A DNA stretch of 32,497 nt, from positions 1-32,497 of the forward strand of contig CANPDS010000002.1 of the NCBI GenBank assembly GCA_947573015.1. Direction: 5' to 3'. The notes under the pieces are model-generated. The model worked only from the letters and a program-made list of their open reading frames with translations, searched no databases and was not told the DNA's origin. Both the position numbers and the translations under genes were made by a program. Source of the stretch: an uncultured Muribaculum sp. GTDB lineage: Bacteria; Bacteroidota; Bacteroidia; Bacteroidales; Muribaculaceae. How positions within the stretch are numbered: the stretch's first letter is position 1; every line of letters starts with the position of its first letter. This document shows, piece by piece, positions 23,564-32,076 of the stretch.

Positions 23564-25594
23564 ATGGACACTAAAGTCATGAACCGTGCTGCCGACAACA
23601 TCCGCGTGCTGGCAGCCTCGATGGTCGAAAAGGCCAAATCAGGTCACCCTGGAGGCGCTATGGGTGGAGCCGATTTCGTAAATGTGCTCTACTCCAACTT
23701 CCTCGTCACTGACCCAGACAATCCCACATGGATTGCCCGTGACCGTTTCTTCCTCGATCCGGGCCACATGTCGCCCATGTTATACGCTATTCTCGCACTT
23801 ACAGGCAAGTTCACCATCGACGAGCTAAAAGGATTCCGCCAATGGGGAAGCGTGACTCCAGGTCATCCCGAGCTCCATCCCGAACGCGGAATTGAGAATA
23901 CATCAGGTCCTCTGGGACAAGGACATGTAATGGCTGTAGGATGTGCTATTGCAGAACGTTTCCTTCAGGCCCGCTTCGGCGACTGGATGACCCACAAGAC
24001 ATACGCATTCATTTCTGACGGTGGTATTCAGGAGGAGATCTCCCAAGGCGCAGGACGTTTGGCAGGATATCTCGGGCTTCACAACCTCATCATGTTCTAT
24101 GACAGCAACGACATCCAGCTCTCTACCGAAGTCAATGCAGTCACCACCGAAGATACCGCTGCAAAATACCGTGCATGGCATTGGAATGTGATTGAAGTAG
24201 ACGGTACAGATCCCATGGCAATGGCCGGCGCGCTCCAGACTGCCATAGAGGAGAAGCATCGCCCCACCCTCATCATCGGTAAGACAATCATGGGCCGTGG
24301 TGCCGTCACCGCCGACGGTGAGAATTTCGAAGCAAAATGCTCCACCCATGGCAACCCCCTGAGTGCATCCGGAGCATCATACGAAAAGACAATGGAAAAC
24401 CTCGGCGCTGATCCCGCCGATCCATGGTATATATGGGATGATGTAAAGGCCCTCTATGCAGAGCGCACCGAACGACTTCGTGCCATTGTAAAAGAGCGTC
24501 GCGAGGCTGAAAAAGCATGGCGTGAGGCCAATCCCGAGAAAGCAGCTCTGCTTGACAGCTATCTCGCCGGCAAGCTCCCCGAAATCGATTGGGAAAATAT
24601 AACCCACAAGCCGGGCATAGCCACCCGTCAGGCTTCAGCTGATGTTCTTGCTGAACTCGCAAAGAAAGTCGGCAATATGATCGTAGCCTCTGCCGACCTC
24701 GCCAACTCCGATAAAACCGATGCATTCTTAAAGAATACACACGCATTCACCAACGGAGACTTCTCCGGTGCATTCCTCCACTGCGGAGTTGCCGAGCTCA
24801 CAATGGCAGCTATCATGAACGGTATCGTGCTCCACGGCGGTCTGATCGCTGCATGCGGCACATTCTTTGTATTCTCCGACTATATGAAGCCCGCAGTGCG
24901 CATGGCTGCCCTCATGGAACTCCCAGTAAAGTACATCTGGACACATGATGCATTCCGCGTAGGCGAGGACGGCCCGACACACGAACCCGTTGAGCAGGAA
25001 GCCCAGATACGTCTTATGGAAGAGTTACGCAACTTCAAGGGCCAGCCTTCGATGCTCGTGCTCCGTCCTGGTGATGCAGTAGAGACCTCAGTATGCTGGA
25101 AGATGGCAATGGAAAATACGAAGACTCCTACCGCTCTCATCCTGTCGCGTCAGAATATTCCCGATCTCCCTGCCATTACAGGCAACCGCTACGCCGAGGC
25201 TCTCGGTGCAGAAAAGGGTGGTTACATTGTAAAACAAGTTGAAAATCCGGCAATCACCCTCGTTGCCAACGGTTCTGAGGTATCGCTCCTCGTAGAGGTC
25301 GCCAATGAGCTCGACAAGGAAGGTGTTGCCACACGTGTTGTATCCATTCCTTCGATCGGTCTATTTGAATGTCAGGACTCTGCTTACCGCAACAGTGTGA
25401 TTCCAGCAGATGGCAAGGTATTCGGTCTGACTGCCGGTCTCCCATCAACACTCCGTGGTGTGGTCGGAGGAAAGGGTGAAGTATTCGGTCTCGACCACTT
25501 CGGTGCATCAGCACCCTACAAAGTGCTCGATGAGAAATTCGGCTTTACCGCACCTGCAGTGCTCGCACAGGTAAAAGCATACCTCGCGAAGTAA
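23564..25594 (+). CDS. tkt: Transketolase
   Basis: Thiamine-diphosphate enzyme of the non-oxidative pentose phosphate pathway, moving two-carbon units between sugar phosphates in the cytoplasm. The protein has 676 residues, full length. Signatures: KSGHPGGAMGGADF near residue 25; the TPP/metal region SDGGIQEEISQGAGRLAGYLGLHNLIMFYDSND; ITLVANGSEVSLL in the C-terminal domain; and the second-domain GVAELTMAAIMNGI and GEDGPTHEPVEQ segments. The TPP motif reads SDGG rather than the more common GDG, a variant I associate with a subset of transketolases; the rest of the domain is intact. Between a sugar permease upstream and a convergent stress-protein gene downstream; a near-perfect palindrome marks the 3' end. 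Confidence 0.96.
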   Translation: MDTKVMNRAADNIRVLAASMVEKAKSGHPGGAMGGADFVNVLYSNFLVTDPDNPTWIARDRFFLDPGHMSPMLYAILALTGKFTIDELKGFRQWGSVTPGHPELHPERGIENTSGPLGQGHVMAVGCAIAERFLQARFGDWMTHKTYAFISDGGIQEEISQGAGRLAGYLGLHNLIMFYDSNDIQLSTEVNAVTTEDTAAKYRAWHWNVIEVDGTDPMAMAGALQTAIEEKHRPTLIIGKTIMGRGAVTADGENFEAKCSTHGNPLSASGASYEKTMENLGADPADPWYIWDDVKALYAERTERLRAIVKERREAEKAWREANPEKAALLDSYLAGKLPEIDWENITHKPGIATRQASADVLAELAKKVGNMIVASADLANSDKTDAFLKNTHAFTNGDFSGAFLHCGVAELTMAAIMNGIVLHGGLIAACGTFFVFSDYMKPAVRMAALMELPVKYIWTHDAFRVGEDGPTHEPVEQEAQIRLMEELRNFKGQPSMLVLRPGDAVETSVCWKMAMENTKTPTALILSRQNIPDLPAITGNRYAEALGAEKGGYIVKQVENPAITLVANGSEVSLLVEVANELDKEGVATRVVSIPSIGLFECQDSAYRNSVIPADGKVFGLTAGLPSTLRGVVGGKGEVFGLDHFGASAPYKVLDEKFGFTAPAVLAQVKAYLAK

Positions 25595-25606
25595 AACTAT
25601 TTCCAC

Positions 25607-25655
25607 AGACAACAAGACGGTGTACGGACAATGTCCGTACACCGTCTTGTTGTCT
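25607..25655. terminator. 49-bp near-perfect palindrome, bidirectional terminator
   Basis: AGACAACAAGACGGTGTACGGACA (25607-25630 region) is the exact reverse complement of 25632-25655, with one central A. It lies between the convergent transketolase and DUF2007-UspA genes. Either transcript would form a 22-24 bp hairpin ending in CTTGTTGTCT. There is no uninterrupted T-run, so it may work through Rho or by stem strength. Confidence 0.7.
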
Positions 25656-25676
25656 GATACACACCCAGCATTAATC

Positions 25677-26801
25677 CTATACCGGAATCGCCATCATGGG
25701 GATATCGGAATGGAACAGAAGTCGATGGGCCAATGATGGATTAAACAGGCGCGCAAACATATTCTTCTTTTTATTAGGCACCACAATGAAGTCGACATGA
25801 TGTCTGCGGTGCATTTCTTCAAAATCCTCCACCACATTGCCAGGATTCACATTAGCCGAATTGTATTCAAAACGCGGGTAATGCTCTCTACAATACTCAA
25901 TGAGAGGTTTAAGCGACTGCTCCTTGCGTCGCAACAGATTCTTTTTATCAGGCAGACTGACAAACGTGATACACAAGTGCTCATGTGAAAACATTCTATA
26001 CATGGCATCCATAGCAAGGATATCCTCCTGATCAAGATTACTGAATACCACAACATGCTTCACATCATCGACACGCTTGAGATCGACAGATTCAGGTACA
26101 GTAATAATAGGAAGCCTACAGGAATCAAGCACCTCGGCAGTGACACTGCCTACAAGCTCACGACCTTTCTTCTCACTTTCACGTGTACCCATCACTATTA
26201 GTGCAGGATTATGCTCCTTTGCGTATGTCGATATTACCTCCTCCGGAAGTCCTTCGAGCACCTCTGTGGTAAATTTGACAGCAGGAAGCTCAGCCGATTT
26301 GATCCGCTCCCGCAGCTTACGCGCAAATCCATCCATCGTACGTCTCATCTCCGCATCGATCTCCTGACTCATGATTGCATCGGGCACCTCATAATCGTAG
26401 CTCATCGAATCAGACAATTGTGCGGGCATGGCCACATCCGGATCAAGATACGCATTCAACAGCACAATCCGGCATCCTTGACGCTTGGCCAAATTAAAAG
26501 CAATATCTATAGCCTTGAGAGAATGATCCGCAAAATCGACCGGCACAAGAATCATGTGCTCCGACCTATGATCGACATCCGAGGGTGGCAGAATGAAAAT
26601 ATCTCGATTCTCGATAATACGTAAAGCTTTCGGCAGATCACTCTCCATTATGCGGACTCTCACTCCGGAGCTCACCACCGGTGTCGATAAATTTACGTTC
26701 TGCAACACAGCTTTTACTCCCTTGCTCTCAAGCAAAGCCTTCAAAGCCACAGCATGATCATAAGTATGTATTGCTACTGTAATAAGGCGGTCTTCTGCCA
26801 T
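25677..26801 (-). CDS. DUF2007-like plus tandem universal stress (UspA) domain protein
   Basis: Cytoplasmic protein of 374 residues with no membrane segment. The first 75 residues (VAIHTYDHAVALKALLESKGVKAVLQN, then RVRIMESDLPKALRIIE) resemble DUF2007, a small ferredoxin-like signal-transducing domain. A UspA domain follows at about residues 80-235, with HMILVPVDFADHSLKAI and a nucleotide-binding-like VMGTRESEKKGRELVGSVTAEVL. A second, less typical UspA domain runs to the end, with KHVVVFSNLDQED and FIVVPNKKKNMFARLFNPSLAHRLLF. The tandem Usp arrangement suggests an intramolecular dimer; the DUF2007 fusion suggests ligand or signal input. It probably modulates stress or stationary-phase physiology. 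The gene is convergent with transketolase and preceded by a small HTH gene. Confidence 0.85.
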   Translation of the reverse strand: MAEDRLITVAIHTYDHAVALKALLESKGVKAVLQNVNLSTPVVSSGVRVRIMESDLPKALRIIENRDIFILPPSDVDHRSEHMILVPVDFADHSLKAIDIAFNLAKRQGCRIVLLNAYLDPDVAMPAQLSDSMSYDYEVPDAIMSQEIDAEMRRTMDGFARKLRERIKSAELPAVKFTTEVLEGLPEEVISTYAKEHNPALIVMGTRESEKKGRELVGSVTAEVLDSCRLPIITVPESVDLKRVDDVKHVVVFSNLDQEDILAMDAMYRMFSHEHLCITFVSLPDKKNLLRRKEQSLKPLIEYCREHYPRFEYNSANVNPGNVVEDFEEMHRRHHVDFIVVPNKKKNMFARLFNPSLAHRLLFHSDIPMMAIPV

Positions 26802-26868
26802 AGTAAATTCAATTTATAATGAAACGACTGTGTAGGGATACATGTTCGCAGAAATCAGGTATACAACA

Positions 26869-26892
26869 AGGGCGCATTAAATCATGCGCCCT
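26869..26892 (-). terminator. Hairpin terminator downstream of small HTH gene
   Basis: AGGGCGCAT (26869-26877) pairs with ATGCGCCCT (26884-26892) around TAAATC. On the minus strand it is followed by TGTTGTAT. It separates the HTH gene from the DUF2007-UspA gene. Confidence 0.65.
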
Positions 26893-26943
26893 ATGCTTAT
26901 GGTGTCATATACATTCAGGGGATGAGATCCCACAGTCACGCGA

Positions 26944-27204
26944 TCAATTCTCTGCGGCGTTTTCTTCGAGTATGGCTATAGCCATATCGTATATTGTAGT
27001 ATCATCAAGCACCACGATACCTCCATCAGGACCCGGCTCGATATGCACGCCACAGTTATTGCCAAATTCGTAATTGCTTCCGCCGAAATAATTGCGCACG
27101 GTCTGCACTGTAGTGTTGAGTTGATCGGCAATTTTATGCATCGAGCCGTCAGGGAGGCTGTCTTTAATACGGCGGAGATCGTTGAAAGAGATGGTCTTGG
27201 TCAT
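26944..27204 (-). CDS. Small HTH DNA-binding protein
   Basis: The protein has 86 residues and no signal peptide. An N-terminal helix (SFNDLRRIKDSLPDGS) is followed by a clear helix-turn-helix, MHKIADQLNTTVQTVRNYFGG (about residues 21-42). Then comes a short beta-hairpin (GVHIEPGPDGGIVVLDD) and a final helix (TIYDMAIAILEENAAEN). I have the impression that such small proteins are widespread in Bacteroidales, often annotated only as DNA-binding protein. It may act as a dimeric regulator. Two direct repeats (TTTTACNACATGT) about 130-160 bp upstream are possible operator sites. Targets unknown. Confidence 0.75.
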   Translation of the reverse strand: MTKTISFNDLRRIKDSLPDGSMHKIADQLNTTVQTVRNYFGGSNYEFGNNCGVHIEPGPDGGIVVLDDTTIYDMAIAILEENAAEN

Positions 27205-27330
27205 GATACTATAATTTTAAATGTTGATAAATACATTTATAAAGATACCGCAGGTCCTATTTCCAGGACAAGGAGAGACTACGGAATCTTGATTTCCCTA
27301 AAATTAGGATTTTCTATCAATAAAAACAAA

Positions 27331-27367
27331 TTTTACCACATGTAATGTTTTCTGTTTTACAACATGT
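27331..27367. repeat. Direct repeat pair TTTTACnACATGT
   Basis: TTTTACCACATGT (27331-27343) and TTTTACAACATGT (27355-27367) match at 12 of 13 bases, 24 bp apart start to start. They lie in the 264-bp gap between the HTH gene and batE, upstream of the HTH gene. They may be operator half-sites. The rest of this gap holds only the batE terminator and AT-rich sequence. Confidence 0.4.
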
Positions 27368-27394
27368 TTTTGTTAAAACACCATATGATTGCAT

Positions 27395-27430
27395 GTTAAA
27401 AATAATGGCGCATAAAATTATTATGCGCCA
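27395..27430 (-). terminator. Terminator of the bat operon
   Basis: TGGCGCATAA (27406-27415) pairs perfectly with TTATGCGCCA (27421-27430) around a 5-nt loop. Read on the minus strand it is followed by TTATTTTTAAC. It lies 39 bp after the batE stop codon. Confidence 0.9.
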
Positions 27431-27468
27431 CATCATTATTCGGTGTAATTTGTCACGATTCAATCATA

Positions 27469-28260
27469 TCAGATAATCGCGATAGCATTACCGTTTATCC
27501 AAGCCCGATGATCATTGTCAACCTTGACATCATACCATTTCACCACCGTAGAATCGACTCGTGTGGCTACAGAATCAAGTATCTCCACACAAGTACCTTC
27601 GTGAAGCAACATAGCTTCTTCCGACCGGTCCTTAGGAACACGAGGTGAAGTGCTCAAAAGAGTGGACGGCTCAATCACTACCGCATGATCGTGCGAGGTA
27701 GAATAGCGCGTGGATACAGATGCGAAAACATTTGCCACAATACACATTGCCAGCAATATAAACCCACCGAAGAATCCGAGTTTGCGCAACGGTACGACAG
27801 ATGAGAAAATATACAATGCTATCGCTCCGAGAAGCAATATGAAACATCCGAGAGCAATCCCAGACCAGATGTTACCCGACATGCGGCATGCTATGCCATT
27901 TACCGTGTTGGAAATAAACATACCACGATCGCCAGGCTCATCCGTGATTCTTGAATTGACAAATTCAAGATTGGCACGTGCATCGTCATTGGACGGATCC
28001 AGTCTAAGAGCACGCTCATAATATAGTATAGCCATGCCAGGCTTGCCCTGACGGTAGTAACTGTTGGCAAGATTATAATACAGGTTGCTTGATGTGCCCT
28101 CCTCCTCGGCGATCTGCAGATAAAGGCGCGTAGCCTCGGCGAAATCATCGCCTGCATACGCCGAATCGGCACGTTCAGTAAGGCTCTCTGCCTTAAGCAC
28201 CAACGACGGACAAAACACAGCCCATAGAGCTATGATATATAATATTTTGAAATTCATCAC
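27469..28260 (-). CDS. batE: BatE: TPR and SH3-like aerotolerance protein
   Basis: Last gene of the bat (Bacteroides aerotolerance) operon. The protein has 263 residues: a signal peptide or anchor at residues 1-24, then TPR repeats (about 25-105, ADSAYAGDDFAEATRLYLQIAEEE and NLYYNLANSYYRQGKPGMAILYYERALRLDP). Two hydrophobic helices follow (about 130-155 and 160-185), then a C-terminal periplasmic SH3-like domain (HEGTCVEILDSV to HRAWINGNAIAII). This matches the layout usual for BatE. It follows batD by 45 bp. It probably helps assemble an envelope complex with BatA and BatB. Confidence 0.9.
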   Translation of the reverse strand: MMNFKILYIIALWAVFCPSLVLKAESLTERADSAYAGDDFAEATRLYLQIAEEEGTSSNLYYNLANSYYRQGKPGMAILYYERALRLDPSNDDARANLEFVNSRITDEPGDRGMFISNTVNGIACRMSGNIWSGIALGCFILLLGAIALYIFSSVVPLRKLGFFGGFILLAMCIVANVFASVSTRYSTSHDHAVVIEPSTLLSTSPRVPKDRSEEAMLLHEGTCVEILDSVATRVDSTVVKWYDVKVDNDHRAWINGNAIAII

Positions 28261-28305
28261 ATTCTTATTTTTTTTGCAGTTTCAGAGTTTGTTTTACCGC
28301 ATATT

Positions 28306-30108
28306 CTATTTCTTTCGGATACCTTCCATCTCATTCATCACATTTGAAGCCTGATCAAACAACTGTTCAATCTGCTCATTGCTTCTTGCTGGAGAGTAGC
28401 GTGCCATCTCACAATCGTCAATGATACTGATGAATGTATCGGTAATCTCCTGTGGAGCACCATAGGCCGCGAGCTGACCTGCAATATTATCACGTGTAAG
28501 CTGCGATGCCGGGAGGCCAAGTTTATCTCCAAGATAACCCCATATCGCACCCAATAATTCTGCATAGAACCTATCGGAATCATGCGCCGCCATAGCTGCA
28601 CGCGCACTCTTCAGCCGACGACGTGCAACCTTGCCGGCACGAGCCAGTCGACGGCCCTGTACGTCGGCATTCAGACGCGCCTGCTTGCCATACAACCATA
28701 CGATAAGCACGAGAATACCGGCAAAAAAAATGTAGCATGGCCAATACCACCACGAGTTGTAGTAATATGAGTGGAACTTCTGCAAATCAAGATCGCCAAG
28801 CTTTATATGGAGTATATCGGAATTCTTGCTCGATACGCTCTGCTTGCCCACTACCGCAGAGGATGTAGCGGCACCCTGAAGCACCTTTATGTCATAGGAA
28901 GGCGTGGTAAGGGTGACATACTGTTTCGATTCGGGATTGAAGTATACAAATTTGTCAGCACCTATAGTAAACGATCCTACGCTCTGAGGCACAAAAGTAT
29001 AGTCAATCGTCATTTTGCCGGTAACTGTGTTTCCGCTTACATGAGCATCGATATCCGTCTGAGGCTGATATTGCTCAAATTCCGAAGGGAAATCAATCAC
29101 TGGTTCCTTCACATACTTCACGTTGCCAGTGCCAGTGATGGTGTATACCAGCGATGCTGCTTCATTGGTCTTGAATACTTGCCCGTTGAGACGACTGTCG
29201 ATACTGAACTTACCTACAGCCCCCGTGAATCCCTCAGGCTGAGGCTGAGGAAGCGGATCGATGACGATAGATGCCGAATTGGAAGTGGTCTTTATCTGCT
29301 TTTCTATCGGACGTGAACCACCCCAGAATCCACCCATGCGTTCATATTGCACGACAGTCACATCATACTTGCCCGAATTGATGGTCAGCTTACCAGATTT
29401 CTGCGGAAATATGATGCATTGCTTCAATATTGCAGTCATGTAATTCTGCCCGTTATAGTGCTCAACCTCGTTTAGAGTGGGATTGAGTGGCACCTCATCG
29501 ATAAGGAAGCCATCGAATGAAGGTTGTGTGGTTGGGATGAAAGAACTTATGCTATGCTTTGTATACAACTTTATCGTACATACGATAGCCTCCTGCTCAT
29601 AAGCGTGAGTCTTGTTAAGTATTATCCTCACCAACACATCGTTGGCATTGACTGAGCGATCAGCGCTCTGTGTGCCGATATCATCTACACGTGCCGATGG
29701 TTGCGCACCTGGCTGTGTCTTGTCAGGAGGAAGCACCGTAAACGATGCAGAACGTGTAGTATATGTCTTGCCGCCTACCGAGATCCTTGCCTCGCCGATA
29801 GTATAATTACCAGGATTATCAGCACGGTAAGTAAATGAATAGTCAATAGTTGTTGATGATGTCGACTGCCCGTTGACCCACTGATAGTTCTGCATACGAG
29901 ACGTAGATGGGCCATAAAGCAGTGTACACCCCTTTATCTCCGGAGCCTTCAGCCCCGAACCTTCGCCATCCTTCAGCCGGAAGGTAACATTAAACTTATT
30001 GCCCGCAATCACGGTGCGCGGCGGTATCACCGTGAACGAGGTCTCCGCCATGGCAGCCAGCACAATGCCCACCATCAGGAGAATTGTCATTAATATCCTT
30101 CGTGTCAT
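28306..30108 (-). CDS. batD: BatD: oxygen-tolerance membrane protein
   Basis: The protein has 600 residues. It begins with a signal peptide (RRILMTILLMVGIVLAAMAET). A long periplasmic region of repeated beta-sandwich domains follows (SFTVIPPRTVIAGNKFNVTFRL, then VRIILNKTHAYEQEAIVCTIKLY and KTNEAASLVYTITGTGNVKYV). One transmembrane helix lies near residues 460-480 (WWYWPCYIFFAGILVLIVWLYG), then a cytoplasmic helical tail of about 115 residues. This is the standard BatD architecture. It lies in the operon after batC, separated by 69 bp. The gene product is thought to act with the von Willebrand A proteins BatA and BatB. Confidence 0.92.
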   Translation of the reverse strand: MTRRILMTILLMVGIVLAAMAETSFTVIPPRTVIAGNKFNVTFRLKDGEGSGLKAPEIKGCTLLYGPSTSRMQNYQWVNGQSTSSTTIDYSFTYRADNPGNYTIGEARISVGGKTYTTRSASFTVLPPDKTQPGAQPSARVDDIGTQSADRSVNANDVLVRIILNKTHAYEQEAIVCTIKLYTKHSISSFIPTTQPSFDGFLIDEVPLNPTLNEVEHYNGQNYMTAILKQCIIFPQKSGKLTINSGKYDVTVVQYERMGGFWGGSRPIEKQIKTTSNSASIVIDPLPQPQPEGFTGAVGKFSIDSRLNGQVFKTNEAASLVYTITGTGNVKYVKEPVIDFPSEFEQYQPQTDIDAHVSGNTVTGKMTIDYTFVPQSVGSFTIGADKFVYFNPESKQYVTLTTPSYDIKVLQGAATSSAVVGKQSVSSKNSDILHIKLGDLDLQKFHSYYYNSWWYWPCYIFFAGILVLIVWLYGKQARLNADVQGRRLARAGKVARRRLKSARAAMAAHDSDRFYAELLGAIWGYLGDKLGLPASQLTRDNIAGQLAAYGAPQEITDTFISIIDDCEMARYSPARSNEQIEQLFDQASNVMNEMEGIRKK

Positions 30109-30177
30109 CTGATAATCTATTTATTTAACCATTACAAGGAGAAGAGAATATCCATCATACATAGCAGCGCACTGCCA

Positions 30178-31026
30178 TCACCACTGCGGTCCGGTAGTGC
30201 GACGACCACCTTGAGCTTCTTTCTTTTGCATTTCCTGCACCTTGCGGCGAGTAGCATTCTCCTCATTCTCCATAGTCTTGAGGATTTTAGCTGCATTAGC
30301 ATCACTTATGCCGCCTTGCTGTTGCTGAGGCTGTTGTTGCTGCTGATCGTTCTTCTGCTTATCCTGATTCTGGTTTTGATCCTGGTCCTTGTCCTGATCT
30401 TGATTCTGGTCTTGATTCTGATCCTTATTTTGCTGTTGATCTTTGTTCTGATCTTTATTTTGATCCTGATTCTGGTCTTTGTTCTGATCCTTATCCTGAT
30501 TTTGGTCTTGATTCTGATCCTGTTCCTGCTTCTTCAGCTGTGCCAGACGCAGATTTTCACGAGCCTTATCATTATCAGGATTTTTGCGCAATGCACCTTT
30601 GTACATCGATATTGCCTGATCGTACTGCTGCTGATTAAACGCGACATTGCCAAGATTATAGAATGAGCGCTCGCTTATCGATGCATCCTGAGCAGTTTTA
30701 GCCAGATCGGTAAGTAGCGACTGAGCCTCTGCCATAGGATTGTTCTGATTGTTTGGATCAGCATCACCGCTCTGGCGCAAAAGCGACAATGCCAGATTAT
30801 ACATGGCCTTCTCGCTCATGGCATTCTCTTCAAGCGCCTTGCGATATTCCACCTCGGCATCGGCATATTGCTTCTGCTCGTAGTGTTTATTTCCGGCGCG
30901 TATATGATTGCGTTCCTTACGTGTGGAGTTGTCATCACCGGTAGAGGCGAAAGCACACGGGGTAGCCGACAGCATCATGGCCGCAACGGTTCCCAAGGAA
31001 ATCAGTATATTCTTTACGGTTATCAT
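30178..31026 (-). CDS. batC: BatC: TPR protein with Asp/Gln/Asn low-complexity region
   Basis: The protein has 282 residues: a signal peptide (SLGTVAAMMLSATPCAFAS), then TPR repeats (about 35-165, HYEQKQYADAEVEYRKALEE and NLGNVAFNQQQYDQAISMYKGALRKNP). A low-complexity segment of about 70 residues follows (about 175-245), built almost only from D, Q, N and K in patterns such as DQNQDQNKDQ, then a poly-Q stretch. A conserved C-terminal helix (ANAAKILKTMENEENATRRKVQEMQKK) follows. Bat TPR proteins often have such acidic/Gln linkers, but this one is long, and its repetitive DNA may vary between strains. It starts 3 bp after the batB stop, so translation is probably coupled. Confidence 0.92.
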   Translation of the reverse strand: MITVKNILISLGTVAAMMLSATPCAFASTGDDNSTRKERNHIRAGNKHYEQKQYADAEVEYRKALEENAMSEKAMYNLALSLLRQSGDADPNNQNNPMAEAQSLLTDLAKTAQDASISERSFYNLGNVAFNQQQYDQAISMYKGALRKNPDNDKARENLRLAQLKKQEQDQNQDQNQDKDQNKDQNQDQNKDQNKDQQQNKDQNQDQNQDQDKDQDQNQNQDKQKNDQQQQQPQQQQGGISDANAAKILKTMENEENATRRKVQEMQKKEAQGGRRTTGPQW

Positions 31027-31029
31027 AGG

Positions 31030-32070
31030 CTATTTACCGAAGAAGTTGAATTTCTTAAGCCAGCCGATCTTACGCTCGGGTAGAAGCAGATCGGCAATAA
31101 GGAATGCCAAAGCCAACCACGCAAACACAGGGAATTGTTCGGCGCTGGCCTGATAGGTCACCTTTTCAAGCGAAGACGTGGCAAGAGTCTTCAATTGATC
31201 ATCCACATCCTTCACCACACTCGACGATGCGCCCTGCACATATATGCCGTCGCCAGCCTGTGCAATCTTCTGAGCCATCTCCTCGTTAAGACGTGTCGTG
31301 ACAGGATTACCATTATCATCACGCAGGAACTGCCCGTCGCGGCCAATAGGTATGAGCGCACCCTTGGCAGAACCAAGACCTATCACATCTACCTGAATAC
31401 CCTGCTTGGCGGCAGCCTCCACAGCGGCCACCGGATCATCCTCGAAATTCTCACCATCGGTAATCACGATGATCGCCTTATGCACATCCTCATCAGGGGA
31501 GAATGATGTGACGGCCATATCCACGGCGGCGCCGATAGCAGTGCCCTGTGTAGGCACCATCTCGGTAGAGATGCTATTGAGAAACATCTTGGCTGAGGAG
31601 AAATCACTAGTCACAGGCAACTGCGTATACGCATCACCGGCAAATACGATCAAGCCAACCTTGTCGTTGCCAAGTTTGTCGAAAAGTTTTTCAAGAATAA
31701 GCTTAGCACGTTGCAGACGGCTCACACCACGTGGGTCATCGGTAGATGATGCGAGCATAGAATTTGATACGTCGAGACACACCATCACTTCAATACCCTG
31801 CACTTCGCTTACCTCCTCTTTAGCTCCAGCACGCGGACGTGCAAGCACAATAACCAAGGCAGCCAAAGCCACAAGCTGAAGCACGAGTTTCAGTCCGGGA
31901 GTATAGCGCGATGCCTCAGGCATGAGGGTCGAAAGCACTTCGGGGTCGCCATACATGCGCAACCTGCGCCGACGCGTATAGCGTGCCCACAGAAACAGTC
32001 CCGCCACTGCAAGCAGCGCGAACATCAGATATAACAGACCAGGATTGGCAAAACTGAACATAGTGAACAA
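31030..32070 (-). CDS. batB: BatB: von Willebrand factor A membrane protein
   Basis: The protein has 346 residues. Two N-terminal transmembrane helices (about 8-27 and 58-78) flank a basic cytoplasmic loop. The vWA domain (about residues 88-290) has the MIDAS metal site DVSNSMLAS, the second-site threonine region PTQGTAIG, and the ITDGENFED acidic loop. A C-terminal transmembrane helix follows (FPVFAWLALAFLIADLLL). Typical BatB architecture. The gene starts 6 bp after the batA stop and is followed by batC 3 bp later. Confidence 0.95.
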   Translation of the reverse strand: MFTMFSFANPGLLYLMFALLAVAGLFLWARYTRRRRLRMYGDPEVLSTLMPEASRYTPGLKLVLQLVALAALVIVLARPRAGAKEEVSEVQGIEVMVCLDVSNSMLASSTDDPRGVSRLQRAKLILEKLFDKLGNDKVGLIVFAGDAYTQLPVTSDFSSAKMFLNSISTEMVPTQGTAIGAAVDMAVTSFSPDEDVHKAIIVITDGENFEDDPVAAVEAAAKQGIQVDVIGLGSAKGALIPIGRDGQFLRDDNGNPVTTRLNEEMAQKIAQAGDGIYVQGASSSVVKDVDDQLKTLATSSLEKVTYQASAEQFPVFAWLALAFLIADLLLPERKIGWLKKFNFFGK

Positions 32071-32076
32071 CGGTGT

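Noticed and set aside
28771-29316. Plus-strand 181-aa ORF
   Set aside because: Antisense to batD, no recognisable domain; batD is intact and conserved.
30211-30666. Plus-strand ORF of 151 aa, very rich in Leu/Ile/Val, looking like a membrane protein
   Set aside because: It is the antisense reading of the Asp/Gln/Asn repeat in BatC; the hydrophobic run follows from the repeat codons.
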